Assembly (NCBI RefSeq): GCF_024171695.1
Contig: NZ_JAMTCF010000021.1
Location: 109,193 to 173,192, forward strand
Length of the DNA stretch: 64,000 nucleotides
Source: Actinosynnema pretiosum
Lineage (GTDB): Bacteria > Actinomycetota > Actinomycetes > Mycobacteriales > Pseudonocardiaceae
Reading direction: 5' to 3'
How positions within the stretch are numbered: the first letter of the stretch is position 1; the number at the start of each line of letters is the position of its first letter. Position numbers and translations under genes: made by a program. This document shows positions 42,627 through 53,753 of the stretch, piece by piece. The notes beneath the pieces were generated by a model. It was not told the origin of the DNA, ran no database searches, and was given only the letters and a program-made list of their open reading frames with translations.

Positions 42627-43391
42627 TCACACCAGCACGACCTCCACCCCCGCGTCCCGGATCCGCGCGACCTCATCCCCAGGCGCGTCCACATCCGTCA
42701 CCAGCACATCGATCTCCTCCACCCCACAAACCCGCCCGAACGCGGTCCGCCCGAACTTCGAGCTGTCCACCGCCGCCACCACCCGCCCCGCAGCCCCCAC
42801 CGCGGCCAACTTCACCGCGCTCTCCCCCAAGTCGTGCGCCGACACCCCGTCCCGCGCGCTCAACCCACAACTGCTCAACACCACCGTGTCGAACCGCATC
42901 ACCCGGAACGCGTGCTCCGTCAACGGCCCCGTGAACGCCTGCTCCCCCGCCCGGACCTCCCCACCAGGCAGCAGCAACCGCACCTCCGCGGACCCCCGCA
43001 ACAGATCAACCGCGTGCAGCGACAGCGCCAGCACCGTCACCCTCCGGTCCACCAAGCACCGGGCGACCTCCAACGTCGTCGTCCCGGCGTCCAGCACCGC
43101 CGTCTCCCCCTCGTCCAGCATCCCGGCGACCGCCGCGCCGATCCGCCGCTTGGCCTCGACCCGCTGCCGCACCCGCGCCGAGTACGGCGTCGCCTGCCCG
43201 GTGAGCATCCCGACCGCCGCCCCGCGCACCCGCCGCAGCAGCCCCTCCCGCTCCAGCACGTCCAGGTCCCGCCGCACGGTCATCTCCGAGCACCCCACCA
43301 GCTCCGCGATCTCCGCGACGCCCACCCGCCCGCCGTGCCGCAGGCTGCCCAGGATCACCTCGTGCCGCTGTGCCACATCCACGGAGTTCAT
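42627..43391 (-). CDS. DeoR-family regulator
   Basis: A 254-residue DeoR/GlpR-type repressor with N-terminal winged HTH (VGVAEIAELVGCSEMTVRRD) and a sugar-phosphate-sensing domain (TAVLDAGTTTLEVARCL, AVDSSKFGRTAFGRVC). ATG 43391 is used; longer frames upstream overlap the divergent promoter. It is divergent from the SIS-domain gene with an inverted repeat GGTGGC/GCCACC at 43424-43439 in the gap, so it probably regulates it in response to a phosphosugar. Confidence 0.88.
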   Translation of the reverse strand: MNSVDVAQRHEVILGSLRHGGRVGVAEIAELVGCSEMTVRRDLDVLEREGLLRRVRGAAVGMLTGQATPYSARVRQRVEAKRRIGAAVAGMLDEGETAVLDAGTTTLEVARCLVDRRVTVLALSLHAVDLLRGSAEVRLLLPGGEVRAGEQAFTGPLTEHAFRVMRFDTVVLSSCGLSARDGVSAHDLGESAVKLAAVGAAGRVVAAVDSSKFGRTAFGRVCGVEEIDVLVTDVDAPGDEVARIRDAGVEVVLV

Positions 43392-43488
43392 CCGAACAAC
43401 CAGCCTGGTCGTGGTCAAGGGCTGGTGGCCCGCGCCACCCTCCTGGTAGGACTGCCCCACCTTGCTGCCGATCACCGGAGGTCACCAG

Positions 43489-44226
43489 ATGGGTGCGAAG
43501 CGAACCGGTTCCGCGTACGGCGACGCGGTCCGCGACCTGCTGTCCAGGGTGGAGGAGCAGAACGCCGCCGCGCTGGACGACGTCGCCGAGCTCGTCCTCG
43601 CCTCGGTGCGGGGCGACGGCGTGGTGCTCGCGGCGGGCGCGGGCCACTCGCTGGCGGCGGTCGCCGAGACCTTCTACCGGGCGGGCGGCCTGGCGTGCGT
43701 GCGCCCGCTGTACCACCCCGAACTCCTCCCGATGCACGGCGCGATCAGCAGCACCGCCGCCGAGCGCCGCTCGGGCCTCGCAGGCCAGGTGCTCCGCGAG
43801 GCGGGCCTGGCCAGGCACGACGTGCTGTTCGTGTTCTCCACCTCGGGCGTGAACCCGTACCCGGTGGAGCTGGCCGCGCACGCCGCCGACGCGGGCTGCC
43901 CAGTCGTTGCCGTGACCTCCCGCGCCGCGAGCGCCGCCGCGCCGAGGCGGGCGGGCTCGACCCTCGCCGACAACGCCACGATCGTGCTGGACAACCTGGT
44001 CCCGCCGGGTGACTCCGGCTACCCGCCGGACGAGCCGGTGACGGCGGCGGTGTCCACGATCGCGACCACCTTCCTCTGGAACCTGGTCATGGTGCGGCTG
44101 CTGGACAAGGCCGCCGAGGAGGGCGTGGACCTCCCCCTCTGGCGCAGCGCGAACGTGGAGGGCGGCGACGCGGCGAACGCGGGCCTGCTGCGCAAGTACC
44201 AGTCGCGGGTGCCGCAACTGGGCTGA
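43489..44226 (+). CDS. SIS-domain sugar isomerase-like protein (UPF0309 type)
   Basis: A 245-residue SIS-domain protein (VLAAGAGHSLAAVAETFYRA, LFVFSTSGVNPYPVELAAHA). Relatives bind phosphosugars as isomerases or sensors. ATG 43489 has GGAGG 7 nt upstream. It is paired divergently with the DeoR regulator; together they look like a small amino-sugar or phosphosugar unit. Confidence 0.85.
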   Translation: MGAKRTGSAYGDAVRDLLSRVEEQNAAALDDVAELVLASVRGDGVVLAAGAGHSLAAVAETFYRAGGLACVRPLYHPELLPMHGAISSTAAERRSGLAGQVLREAGLARHDVLFVFSTSGVNPYPVELAAHAADAGCPVVAVTSRAASAAAPRRAGSTLADNATIVLDNLVPPGDSGYPPDEPVTAAVSTIATTFLWNLVMVRLLDKAAEEGVDLPLWRSANVEGGDAANAGLLRKYQSRVPQLG

Positions 44227-44346
44227 CGCCCCCCGATCATCCCAACCCCGGAGTGGATCTCCACCAAACCGACGCCCGGTCTGCGCGGAACCTCCACAAC
44301 CCCTCGTTAGCGTCCGGTGCTGACGACACCGAGGGGGAAGTCGACC

Positions 44347-45918
44347 ATGCGCAGGAGAACCAGATTAGCCGTGAACACCGCCGGGGCGGTGGCCGTGCTC
44401 GCGCTCGTCGGGGCGGCGGTGCTGGAGTTCGCGCCGGGGGACGGCGGCCCGCGCACCCCGGTCGCCGCGCAGGAGCACCTCCAGGAACAACTGCCCTCGA
44501 CACCCGCGCGGGACTTCTTCTCCGCGTTCGAGGTGGGCGACGCGCGGCGCGCGAGCCTGGCCACAGACTCACCGGAGGCGGCGGCCCCCGCCATCACCAG
44601 GGTCAAGGAAGGCATGGCCCCGGCACGCCTGCGCGTGGTCGTCGCCGACGCGGAGCCGCCGCACGGCAACGAGGCCGAGCTGTCAGCCGAGGTGACCTGG
44701 ACGCTGCCCGACGGAACCCCGCTGGCCTACCGGGTGCGGGTCCCGGTGCACCGCTCCGGCGAGCGCTGGCTGCTGCGCTGGTCACCGTCCCTGCTGCACC
44801 CCGAACTACCCGAGGGCGGCGCGCTGGTGCACCGCAGCACGACCGGCGAGGGCGGCCTGCGCGCCAGGACCGGCGAGCGGCTCACCCCCGACCTGGCCCC
44901 GGCGCTGCGGCCCGCCCTCACCCAGGCGACCGGCCCGCTGGAGGGGTCCACCGGCTGGCAGATCGGTCTCGTCGACGCCTCGGACGCGCAGATCGGCGTG
45001 CTGGCGGAGAAACCCGCGCGCTCCGAGACCATGACCACGACCCTGGACCCGGCGGCGCAGCGCTCGGCGCAGGCAGCCCTGGCCTCCACCGGGCACCCCG
45101 CCGCGCTGGTCGCGCTCCAACCGTCCACCGGCGAGGTCCTGGCCATCGCCCAGAGCCCCCTCGCAGGCCCGAACCTCGCCCTGGTCGACCACTTCGAGCC
45201 GGGCTCGACCTTCAAGGTCGTCACCGCCGCCGCAGCCCTCACGACCGGCGGCCTCACCGCGAGCACCCCGCTGCCCTGCCCCGGTGAAGCCACCATCGGC
45301 ACCCGCACCATCACCAACGACGGCGGTTTCGACCTCGGGACCGTGCCGCTGCGCCGGGCGTTCGCCGCGTCCTGCAACACCACCTTCGGGAAGCTAGCCG
45401 CCGACCTCCCGGCCACCGCCCTCCAAGACGCGGCAGCCAGGTTCGGCCTCGGCGCGGACTACGACGTGCCCGGCCTGACCACGAACACCGGCAAGGTGCC
45501 ACCCGCCGAGTCGGTGCCCGAACGGGTGGAGGCCGGCATCGGGCAGGGCCGGGTGCAGGTCACGCCGTTCGGCATGGCGCTGCTGGCGGCGACCGTGGCC
45601 AACGGCTCGACCCCGACCCCGAAGCTGGTCCGCGAGCTGGAGACCACCGGCGGCGGCCACCCGGCTCCAAGCCCGGCCGTGGTGACCGCGCTGCGGGCGA
45701 TGATGGCGGACGTGGTCACCTCCGGCACGGCCCGAGCGCTCTCCGCGCACGGGGACGTGCGGGGCAAGACCGGCACCGCGCAGTTCGGCGACGGCACCGG
45801 CGCGCACGGCTGGTTCGTGGGCTACCGGGGTGACGTGGCGTTCGCGGTCCTGGTCGTGGGCGGCGGCTCGTCGGAACCGGCCGTGCGGATCACCGGGGAG
45901 TTCCTGGGCGGCCTGTGA
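44347..45918 (+). CDS. Penicillin-binding transpeptidase with NTF2-like domain
   Basis: A 523-residue protein. One N-terminal membrane segment is followed by an NTF2/MecA_N-like domain (PARDFFSAFEVGDARRASLA), a dimerisation region and a transpeptidase domain with Ser287 in GSTFK, Ser342 in SCN and Lys474 in GKTGTAQF. It resembles the PBP2a/PbpA-like class B group without transglycosylase. It cross-links peptidoglycan. ATG 44347 has a GAGGGGGAAG ribosome site. It converges with the ABC exporter 14 bp downstream. Confidence 0.9.
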   Translation: MRRRTRLAVNTAGAVAVLALVGAAVLEFAPGDGGPRTPVAAQEHLQEQLPSTPARDFFSAFEVGDARRASLATDSPEAAAPAITRVKEGMAPARLRVVVADAEPPHGNEAELSAEVTWTLPDGTPLAYRVRVPVHRSGERWLLRWSPSLLHPELPEGGALVHRSTTGEGGLRARTGERLTPDLAPALRPALTQATGPLEGSTGWQIGLVDASDAQIGVLAEKPARSETMTTTLDPAAQRSAQAALASTGHPAALVALQPSTGEVLAIAQSPLAGPNLALVDHFEPGSTFKVVTAAAALTTGGLTASTPLPCPGEATIGTRTITNDGGFDLGTVPLRRAFAASCNTTFGKLAADLPATALQDAAARFGLGADYDVPGLTTNTGKVPPAESVPERVEAGIGQGRVQVTPFGMALLAATVANGSTPTPKLVRELETTGGGHPAPSPAVVTALRAMMADVVTSGTARALSAHGDVRGKTGTAQFGDGTGAHGWFVGYRGDVAFAVLVVGGGSSEPAVRITGEFLGGL

Positions 45919-45932
45919 CGGGACGGGGCCCG

Positions 45933-47819
45933 TCAGACCTGCACGACACCAACCTTCTCCCCGCCCTGCACACCTTCCCCACCCCGCGCACCTTCCCCAC
46001 CCTGCGCGCCGTTCAACTGCTTGTACCGCCCACCGGCCGCGATCAGCTCGTCGTGCGTGCCCCGCTCGACGATCCGCCCGTCCTCCACCACCAGGATCAC
46101 GTCGGCCGACCGGATCGTGGACAGCCGGTGCGCGATCACCAGCGCGGTCCGCCCGCGCAGCGCCTCGCCGAGCGCGGCCTGCACCGCCGCCTCCGACTCG
46201 GTGTCCAGGTGCGCGGTCGCCTCGTCCAGGATCACCACCCTGGGCCTGGCCAACAACAACCGGGCGATGGTCAACCGCTGCCGCTCCCCGCCGGACAGCC
46301 GGTACCCGCGCTCGCCGACGACCGTGTCGAGCCCGTCCGGCAGCGACGCGACCAGCTGCTCCAACCTGGCCCGCCGCAGCGCGTCCCACACCTCCTCCTC
46401 GGTCGCCTCGGGCCGGGGGTACAGCAGGTTGGCCCGGATCGTGTCGTGGAACAGGTGCCCGTCCTGGGTGACGACGCCGACCGCGCCGCGCAGGTCCTCG
46501 GACGCGACCTCGCGCACGTCCACCCCGGACAACCGCACCGCGCCCGCGTCCACGTCGTACAGCCTGGGCACCAGCGAGGCCAGCGTCGACTTGCCCGCCC
46601 CGGACGAGCCGACCACGGCGACCAACTGCCCGGCCTCGGCGCGGAAGTCCAGCCCGTGCAGCACCTCCTCGCCACCGCGCGTGTCCAGCGTGGCCACCGA
46701 TTCGAGGGAGGCCAGCGACACCCGGTCGGGGGCCGGGTAGCCGAAGCGGACGCCGTCGAACTCCACCGACAGCGGCCCCTCGGGCAGCTTCACCGGCTTC
46801 TCCGGCTCGGTGATCATCGGTTCCAGGTCGAGCACCTCGAAGACCCGCTCGAACGACACCAGCGCCGTCATCACGTCCACCCGCGCGTTGGCCAGCGCGG
46901 TCAGCGGCGCGTACAGCCTGGTCAGCAGCAGCGCCAGCGACACGACGGTGCCCGCCGCGAGCTGCCCGGTGATCGCCAGGTAACCGCCGAGCCCGTAGAC
47001 CAGCGCCTGGGCGAGCGCGGACACCAGGGTCAGGCCGGTCATGAACCAGCGGGTGGCCATCGCGGTCCGCACGCCGATGTCGCGCACCCGCGCGGCCCGC
47101 TCGCCGAACTCGGCGGCCTCGGCGCGCGGGTGGCCGAACAGCTTCACCAGGGTCGCGCCGGGCGCGGAGAACCGCTCGGTCATCTGGGTGGTCATGCCCG
47201 CGTTCAGCCCGGACGCCTCGCGCTGCAGGTCGGCCATGCGCGCGCCCATCCGCCTGGCGGGCAGCACGAACAGCGGCAGCAGCACGAGGGCGAGCGCGGT
47301 CACCTGCCAGGACAGCGTGACCATGACGCCCAGTGACAGACCGAGCTGGATGACGTTCGTGACCACACCCGACAGGGTGGAGGTGAAGGCGCGCTGGGCG
47401 CCGATGACGTCGTTGTTGAGCCTGCTGACCAGCGCGCCGGTGCGGGTGCGGGTGAAGAACGCGACGGGCATCCGCTGCACGTGCTCGAACACCGCGCGCC
47501 GCAGGTCGTGGATCAGCCCCTCGCCGATGCGGGAGGACTGCCAGCGCTCGACCAGGCCGAGCGCGGCGTCGAGCACCGCGATGCCCGCGATGACGACGGC
47601 GAGCCACACCACGGTGGACACGTCGCCGTGCCCGACGATCGCGTCCACGACCCGCCCGGCGAGCACCGGTGTGCTGACCGCGAGCACCGCCGACACGACC
47701 GTGAGCAGCAGGAACACCACGAGCTTCGCCCGGTGCGGCCGGGCGAAGGCGAGCACCCGGCGGAACGTGCCGCGCCGGACGCCGCTCGGAGCGTCGGAGG
47801 CGGCCACGGCCGCGCGCAT
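45933..47819 (-). CDS. ABC exporter (fused permease/ATPase)
   Basis: A 628-residue half-size exporter. A six-helix membrane domain spans about residues 20-320, followed by an ATPase with Walker A VGSSGAGKST, signature LSGGERQRL, Walker B RVVILDEATAHLD and switch His in IAHRLST. It probably works as a homodimer; substrate is unknown. The C-terminus has a short repeat GGEGARGGEGVQGGE. ATG 47819 is preferred; an upstream frame reaches 47996. Confidence 0.9.
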   Translation of the reverse strand: MRAAVAASDAPSGVRRGTFRRVLAFARPHRAKLVVFLLLTVVSAVLAVSTPVLAGRVVDAIVGHGDVSTVVWLAVVIAGIAVLDAALGLVERWQSSRIGEGLIHDLRRAVFEHVQRMPVAFFTRTRTGALVSRLNNDVIGAQRAFTSTLSGVVTNVIQLGLSLGVMVTLSWQVTALALVLLPLFVLPARRMGARMADLQREASGLNAGMTTQMTERFSAPGATLVKLFGHPRAEAAEFGERAARVRDIGVRTAMATRWFMTGLTLVSALAQALVYGLGGYLAITGQLAAGTVVSLALLLTRLYAPLTALANARVDVMTALVSFERVFEVLDLEPMITEPEKPVKLPEGPLSVEFDGVRFGYPAPDRVSLASLESVATLDTRGGEEVLHGLDFRAEAGQLVAVVGSSGAGKSTLASLVPRLYDVDAGAVRLSGVDVREVASEDLRGAVGVVTQDGHLFHDTIRANLLYPRPEATEEEVWDALRRARLEQLVASLPDGLDTVVGERGYRLSGGERQRLTIARLLLARPRVVILDEATAHLDTESEAAVQAALGEALRGRTALVIAHRLSTIRSADVILVVEDGRIVERGTHDELIAAGGRYKQLNGAQGGEGARGGEGVQGGEKVGVVQV

Positions 47820-48353
47820 CAGAGCCCAGGAACCTTCCACGCCCGTGGAGAACACCGGAGCGGGCCGCTTGCTTCCCTTGTTCCGCCGAACGCGAACATT
47901 TTTCAGGTAACGAATGGTCCCGACGGGTGCGCACCGGGGAATGCCCGCCGTCGGAATCCGGCCAGCACCGAGAATGCAAGCCCGCGCAAGCGACACGATC
48001 GAGTGAACTTCCGCGATGCTTGGCCCACAAAACGATCCAGCGTGGAACCCGGAATTCCACCCGGAAGAACAAGGATCGTTCGCCCGGCGACCGTTGGCCC
48101 GCCCCTGGAAACGTGTCGAAAGCTACCCCCGCGACCGGTTTGCCGCCCCACCGACGCCCCACGACGGCGTCATGAACGCCGGAGGCAGAACCTGAAAACG
48201 CTTTCAGTTCTACTTTCCGGAACCGCCGCCGCCACGTCAGGGCGAACCGGAGGGCGCACCAGGAACCTGCGCGATCCCGCAGCAGAGCTCAAGAACCAGG
48301 GCTCAGGGACCAGGGCTCGGAACTCAGAACTCAGGCCCCGCCCCGCGCGGCAC
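47820..48353. other. Upstream region of ABC exporter
   Basis: 534 bp with no supported gene. The part near 47870-48050 is less GC-rich and should hold the exporter promoter. At about 48296-48385 there are direct repeats of the type CCAGGGCTC and ACTCAGGCCCCGCCCCGC that run into the 3' end of the enoyl-CoA hydratase gene. Confidence 0.45.
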
Positions 48354-49172
48354 TCAGGCCCCGCCCCGCTCGGCCCGCGCAGCGAGGTCCGCGAGCCTGC
48401 GCAGCTGCGCCTCGCGCTCGGCCCGCAACTGCTCCTCCTCGGAAGCCCCGTCGGCCGCGCCCGCCAGCAGCGCCAGCGTCTCCCGCGTCGCCCCGGCGGC
48501 GGGCCGCACGAGCGCCTCCACCAGGTGGTCCACAGCAGCATCGAGCCCGTCGACCGGCACGACCGCGTTGACCAGCCCCATCTCCAGGGCCTCGGCGGCG
48601 GCGATCTCGCGCCCGGTCAGGCAGATGTCGGCGGCCCGCGAGTACCCGACGAGCCGCACCAGCGGCAGCGTGCCGCCCAGGTCGGGGACGAGCCCCAGCG
48701 AGGTCTCGGCCATGCGGAACCGGGCGTCCTCGGCGGCGACGCGGAAGTCGCACGCGAGCGCCAGCTGGAAGCCCGCGCCGATGGCGTGCCCGCGCACGGC
48801 GGCCACGGTCACCCGCTCGGGGGCGCGCAGCCAGCGGAAGCCCTCCTGGAAGGAGGCGATCAGCTCGGCTCCGGCCTCGGGACCGCGCTTCACGATGTCC
48901 ATCAGGCCGGGTTCGCCGTCCACGTGGTCACCGGTGAACAAGCGCCGGTCCAGGCCCGCCGAGAAAGCGCGGCCTGAGCCCCGGACGACCACGACGCGGA
49001 CGTCCGGGCCCAGCTTCCCACCGATGTGGCGCAGAGCCTCCCACGTGGACGGCGTCTGCGCGTTGAGCACGTCCGGCCGTTCGAGCACGATGGTCGCGCG
49101 CGGTCCGTCGAGGACGAGCCGCACACCACCGCGCTCAAGCAGGTCGGCGTCCACTGCGCTCGATGCCGACAT
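48354..49172 (-). CDS. Enoyl-CoA hydratase/isomerase-family protein
   Basis: A 272-residue crotonase-fold protein (VVVRGSGRAFSAGLDRRLFT, VAAVRGHAIGAGFQLALACD, SLGLVPDLGGTLPLVRLVGY, where Asp or Glu positions catalyse). It acts on acyl-CoA thioesters; substrate unknown. ATG 49172 has GGAGG 7-8 nt upstream, better than the in-frame start at 49217. Next upstream is the small HTH gene. Confidence 0.88.
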   Translation of the reverse strand: MSASSAVDADLLERGGVRLVLDGPRATIVLERPDVLNAQTPSTWEALRHIGGKLGPDVRVVVVRGSGRAFSAGLDRRLFTGDHVDGEPGLMDIVKRGPEAGAELIASFQEGFRWLRAPERVTVAAVRGHAIGAGFQLALACDFRVAAEDARFRMAETSLGLVPDLGGTLPLVRLVGYSRAADICLTGREIAAAEALEMGLVNAVVPVDGLDAAVDHLVEALVRPAAGATRETLALLAGAADGASEEEQLRAEREAQLRRLADLAARAERGGA

Positions 49173-49241
49173 GCGCTGCAACCTCCGGGTCCGGGAGGGT
49201 GTCGCGTCCTGCGTCACCCGCTTGTGTTACCGGAGGGTAGC

Positions 49242-49451
49242 TTACTTCTTCTTCGTTCGGGTGGCGCCACCTCGACCGCGCAGCTGCACACCGGACTCGC
49301 TGAGGACCCGGTGCACGAAGCCGTAGGAGCGCCCGGTTGACTCGGCCAAAGCCCGGATGCTCGCGCCCTTTTCGTACTTCTTCTTCAGGTCAGCGGCCAG
49401 CTTGTCCCGTGTGGCACCGGTGATCCGGGCGCCCTTCTTCAGGTCAGCCAC
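49242..49451 (-). CDS. Small helix-turn-helix protein
   Basis: A 69-residue basic protein conserved in type among actinomycetes. HTH region KYEKGASIRALAESTGRSYG followed by FVHRVLSESGVQLRGRGG, with a Lys/Arg tail (RTKKK). It has the size of a nucleoid or promoter-binding accessory regulator. Targets are unknown. Confidence 0.8.
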   Translation of the reverse strand: MADLKKGARITGATRDKLAADLKKKYEKGASIRALAESTGRSYGFVHRVLSESGVQLRGRGGATRTKKK

Positions 49452-49614
49452 CTTGTCCCGCCTTCCGTGGACAGCAGGTCGGGCCTTGAAAGCCCCTGTC
49501 GTCGCAATGATCGATCACGGAGGGCGAGAACGCCAGGTGATCTTACGAAAAGATCGGCGCGCGTTCGGATGATCACTCAGAGTTGATCGGGGTTTCGGGG
49601 GCGAAATCGTTGCG

Positions 49615-51243
<1,629 letters not shown>

Positions 51244-51453
51244 TTCGAGGCTCCGGGATAGGTGGAGAGGGGGTGGGGTGACGGGGGCGGCGCTCGGCCG
51301 CACTCACTCGATCAGGATCTCCACCCGACCAGTCTACGGGTCCAGGTCCCCGAACAAGCCGACCTGTGGCCCTTGCCGCTGCCGAAGGCAGGGGGGCCGG
51401 AGCCCGGTTCGGGGGCAGCCGGGGGACCGCCTGCCGGAATAGATTGCTCGACC

Positions 51454-52209
51454 ATGACTGACTTCGCGGGCAAGACGGCGCTGGTGACCGGGGCGAGCAG
51501 GGGGATCGGCCTCGGGATCGCGCGCGAACTCGTGGCGCGCGGCGCGGCGGTCGCCATCACCGCGCGCAAGCCGGAGCAGCTGGCCGCCGCCGCCGCCGAG
51601 CTGGGCGCGCCCGACCACGTGCTCGCCATCCCCGGCAACGCGGGCAGGGCCGAGGACCGGGAGGAGGCGGTGGCCAAGGTGATCGAGCGGTTCGGCAGCC
51701 TGGACGTGCTGGTCAACAACACCGGCATCAACCCCTCGTTCGGGTCGCTGATGGACGCCGACCTGGAGGCCGTCAAGAAGATCTTCGACGTGAACGTGGT
51801 GGCCGCGCTGGGCATGGTGCAGCTGGTGTGGAAGGCGTGGATGTCCGAGCACGGCGGGTCGATCGTGAACGTGGCCTCGGTGGGCGGGCTGCGCTCCACC
51901 GGGGTGATCGCCGCCTACGGGGCGTCGAAGGCCGCGCTGATCCGGTTGACGGCCGAGCTGGCCTGGCAGCTGGGGCCGAAGGTGCGGGTGAACGCGGTCG
52001 CGCCGGGCGTGGTGAAGACCAAGTTCGCCGAGGCGCTGTACACCGGCCGGGAGGAGGACGCGGCGGGCGCGTACCCGCTGGGGCGGCTGGGCACGCCGGA
52101 GGACGTGGCGTCGCTGGTGGCGTTCCTGGCGTCGGACTCGGCGTCGTGGGTGACCGGCGAGACGGTGGCGGTGGACGGCGGGCTGCTGGCGACCGGGACG
52201 CTCGGCTGA
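51454..52209 (+). CDS. SDR-family oxidoreductase (FabG-like)
   Basis: A 251-residue SDR with TGASRGIGLGIA, VLVNNTGINPSFG, NVASVGGLRS, YGASKAALIRLTAELAWQLG and the typical C-terminus SDSASWVTGETVAVDGG. It probably uses NADP(H); substrate unknown. ATG 51454. It ends at a strong shared terminator facing the anti-sigma-like gene. Confidence 0.9.
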   Translation: MTDFAGKTALVTGASRGIGLGIARELVARGAAVAITARKPEQLAAAAAELGAPDHVLAIPGNAGRAEDREEAVAKVIERFGSLDVLVNNTGINPSFGSLMDADLEAVKKIFDVNVVAALGMVQLVWKAWMSEHGGSIVNVASVGGLRSTGVIAAYGASKAALIRLTAELAWQLGPKVRVNAVAPGVVKTKFAEALYTGREEDAAGAYPLGRLGTPEDVASLVAFLASDSASWVTGETVAVDGGLLATGTLG

Positions 52210-52213
52210 GCGA

Positions 52214-52247
52214 CCGGGGGCGCGCCCGCGCTCGGGCGCGCCCCCGG
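52214..52247. terminator. Bidirectional terminator
   Basis: CCGGGGGCGCGCCC (52214-52227) pairs perfectly with GGGCGCGCCCCCGG (52234-52247) with a 6-nt loop. It fills the 39-bp gap between the convergent SDR and the anti-sigma-like gene and can serve both. Confidence 0.85.
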
Positions 52248-52248
52248 C

Positions 52249-52728
52249 TCACGGCCCCGGCGAGGTGGCGGGCGCCGTGGTGGTCACGCCGTTCGTGGTC
52301 GCCACGCCGTTCGTGGTCGCCACGCCGTTCGTAGTGGTCACACCGTTCGTGGTCGTCACACCGTTCGTGGTCGTCGGACCACCCGTCCCGGACGGGGTGG
52401 CTCCCGGCGTGCCGTCCGGGTTCCCGCCGGGGCTCGTGGCAGGCCCGCCCGGCGTCGTCGTGGGCGCGCCCGGCGCGGTCGTGGGCGCCGACGTGCCCAC
52501 CGGCGGCCCGGCGGGCTGCACGTCGCCCTGCGCGCCGCCCAGCCCCAGCGCGACGACGGTCACCAGCGCCGCCGTGCCCAGCCCCGTGCCCAGCACGGCC
52601 CGCCTGCGCGCCCGCTCGGCCCGCACCCGCGCCCCGCGCCGCAGCACGTCGTCCGCGCCGAAGGCCACCGGTCCGCCCGGCGCGTCCTCCAGCTCCTCGA
52701 AGGTCTTCCTCAGCTCGTGCTCAAGCAT
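52249..52728 (-). CDS. Anti-sigma-like membrane protein with TTNGV repeat tail
   Basis: A 159-residue protein. A charged cytoplasmic N-terminus (LEHELRKTFEELEDAPGGPV) is followed by one membrane segment at about 45-65 (VLGTGLGTAALVTVVALGLG) and an extracellular tail rich in Thr, Pro and Gly, ending in five or six repeats of TTNGV(T/A). The repeats are encoded by 18-bp units at about 52278-52375. Its ATG overlaps the sigma-factor stop by 8 bp, the usual place for an anti-sigma factor, although no zinc-binding HxxxCxxC motif is present. Confidence 0.75.
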   Translation of the reverse strand: MLEHELRKTFEELEDAPGGPVAFGADDVLRRGARVRAERARRRAVLGTGLGTAALVTVVALGLGGAQGDVQPAGPPVGTSAPTTAPGAPTTTPGGPATSPGGNPDGTPGATPSGTGGPTTTNGVTTTNGVTTTNGVATTNGVATTNGVTTTAPATSPGP

Positions 52729-53236
52729 TCCGCGACACCTCCGGCCACAGCTCGGCGAAGTCCGCCCCCAACCGGCGGCGCAGCGCCGCCAGCCCGCGCG
52801 AGGTGTGGCTCTTGACGGTGCCGCTCGTGCACCGCAGCGACCGGGCGACCTCGTCAACGCCCAGGTCGTGCCAGAACCGCAGCACGATCACCGCCCGCTG
52901 CTTGGCGGGCAGCGCGTCCAGCGCCCGCCACAGCACCACCCGGTCCTCGCTGAGCTGCGCGGGCGCCCCGACCTCCGGCAGCTCGTCGGTGACCCGCTCC
53001 CGCTTCCACCGGGCCTTGCGGCGCTCGCCGAGGAACGTGCGCACCACGATCTGCCTGAGGTAGGCGTCGACGCCGTCCCGGTGCGCCATCCTCGGCCCGG
53101 CGAGGTAGAGCTTGAGGTACGCGGCCTGCACCACGTCCTCCGCCTCGTGCCAGTTGCCGCACAGCAGGTAGGCCGTGAAGCGCATCGAGGCGGCGGACCG
53201 GTCGAAGTGCCGGGTGAACTCCGCGTCCCAGCTCAC
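52721..53236 (-). CDS. SigE-family ECF sigma factor
   Basis: A 171-residue sigma factor of the actinobacterial SigE family (FTAYLLCGNWHEAEDVVQAA, LPAKQRAVIVLRFWHDLGVD, RSLRCTSGTVKSHTSRGLAA). GTG 53236. It lies 4 bp after a secreted Pro/Thr-rich gene and overlaps the anti-sigma-like gene, forming a three-gene operon likely responding to an envelope signal. Confidence 0.9.
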   Translation of the reverse strand: MSWDAEFTRHFDRSAASMRFTAYLLCGNWHEAEDVVQAAYLKLYLAGPRMAHRDGVDAYLRQIVVRTFLGERRKARWKRERVTDELPEVGAPAQLSEDRVVLWRALDALPAKQRAVIVLRFWHDLGVDEVARSLRCTSGTVKSHTSRGLAALRRRLGADFAELWPEVSRNA

Positions 53237-53240
53237 GCCG

Positions 53241-53585
53241 TCAGTTCCCCCGCTGGTCGGGGTGGGTGGTGGCCTGCGGCGAGGTCTCCGGCACGGGCGG
53301 CTCGGTCAGCGTCACGCCGGGGCCCGACGTGGGCTCGGGGGTGACCTGGACCGGCGGGCTCCACGTGGTCGCCTCCGGCGAGGTCGCGGGCGGCGAGGTC
53401 TCGACGGGCGTCGTCGCGCCCGGCGAGGTCTCGATCGGCGAGGTCGCGACGGGGGTCGTCGCGGGCGCCGAGGTGGCGGGCGGCTGCCCGTCGCCCTGCC
53501 AGGAACCGCTGGCGAGCGCGGGCAGCGCCATCAGCGCCCCGCCGACCACCACCGCGCCGGCCATCACCACCAGTCGAGTGCGCAC
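53241..53585 (-). CDS. Secreted Pro/Thr/Ser-rich small protein
   Basis: A 114-residue protein with a signal peptide (VVMAGAVVVGGALMALPALA) and a low-complexity tail of repeats of the type TSP(I/A)ETSPGATTPVETSP. It probably sits outside the membrane as a flexible, maybe glycosylated, stalk. The next gene, 4 bp downstream, is the SigE-family sigma factor, suggesting a link to its signal sensing. The start is GTG 53585. Confidence 0.72.
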   Translation of the reverse strand: MRTRLVVMAGAVVVGGALMALPALASGSWQGDGQPPATSAPATTPVATSPIETSPGATTPVETSPPATSPEATTWSPPVQVTPEPTSGPGVTLTEPPVPETSPQATTHPDQRGN

Positions 53586-53753
53586 ACCTGTCTCCCAGGT
53601 TCGGTGGCGCCGCCGTCCGGCAGCGCCCTCACCCCTACCAATGCGCCAGGGCGCTCACCCGGTTGTCACGACTTCCCAGCACCCCGCCCGGCACCCGCTC
53701 CGGGACGCCCGCCCCCAGGCACGGACCTCGGGACGCGGGCCCGACGCACCCGC

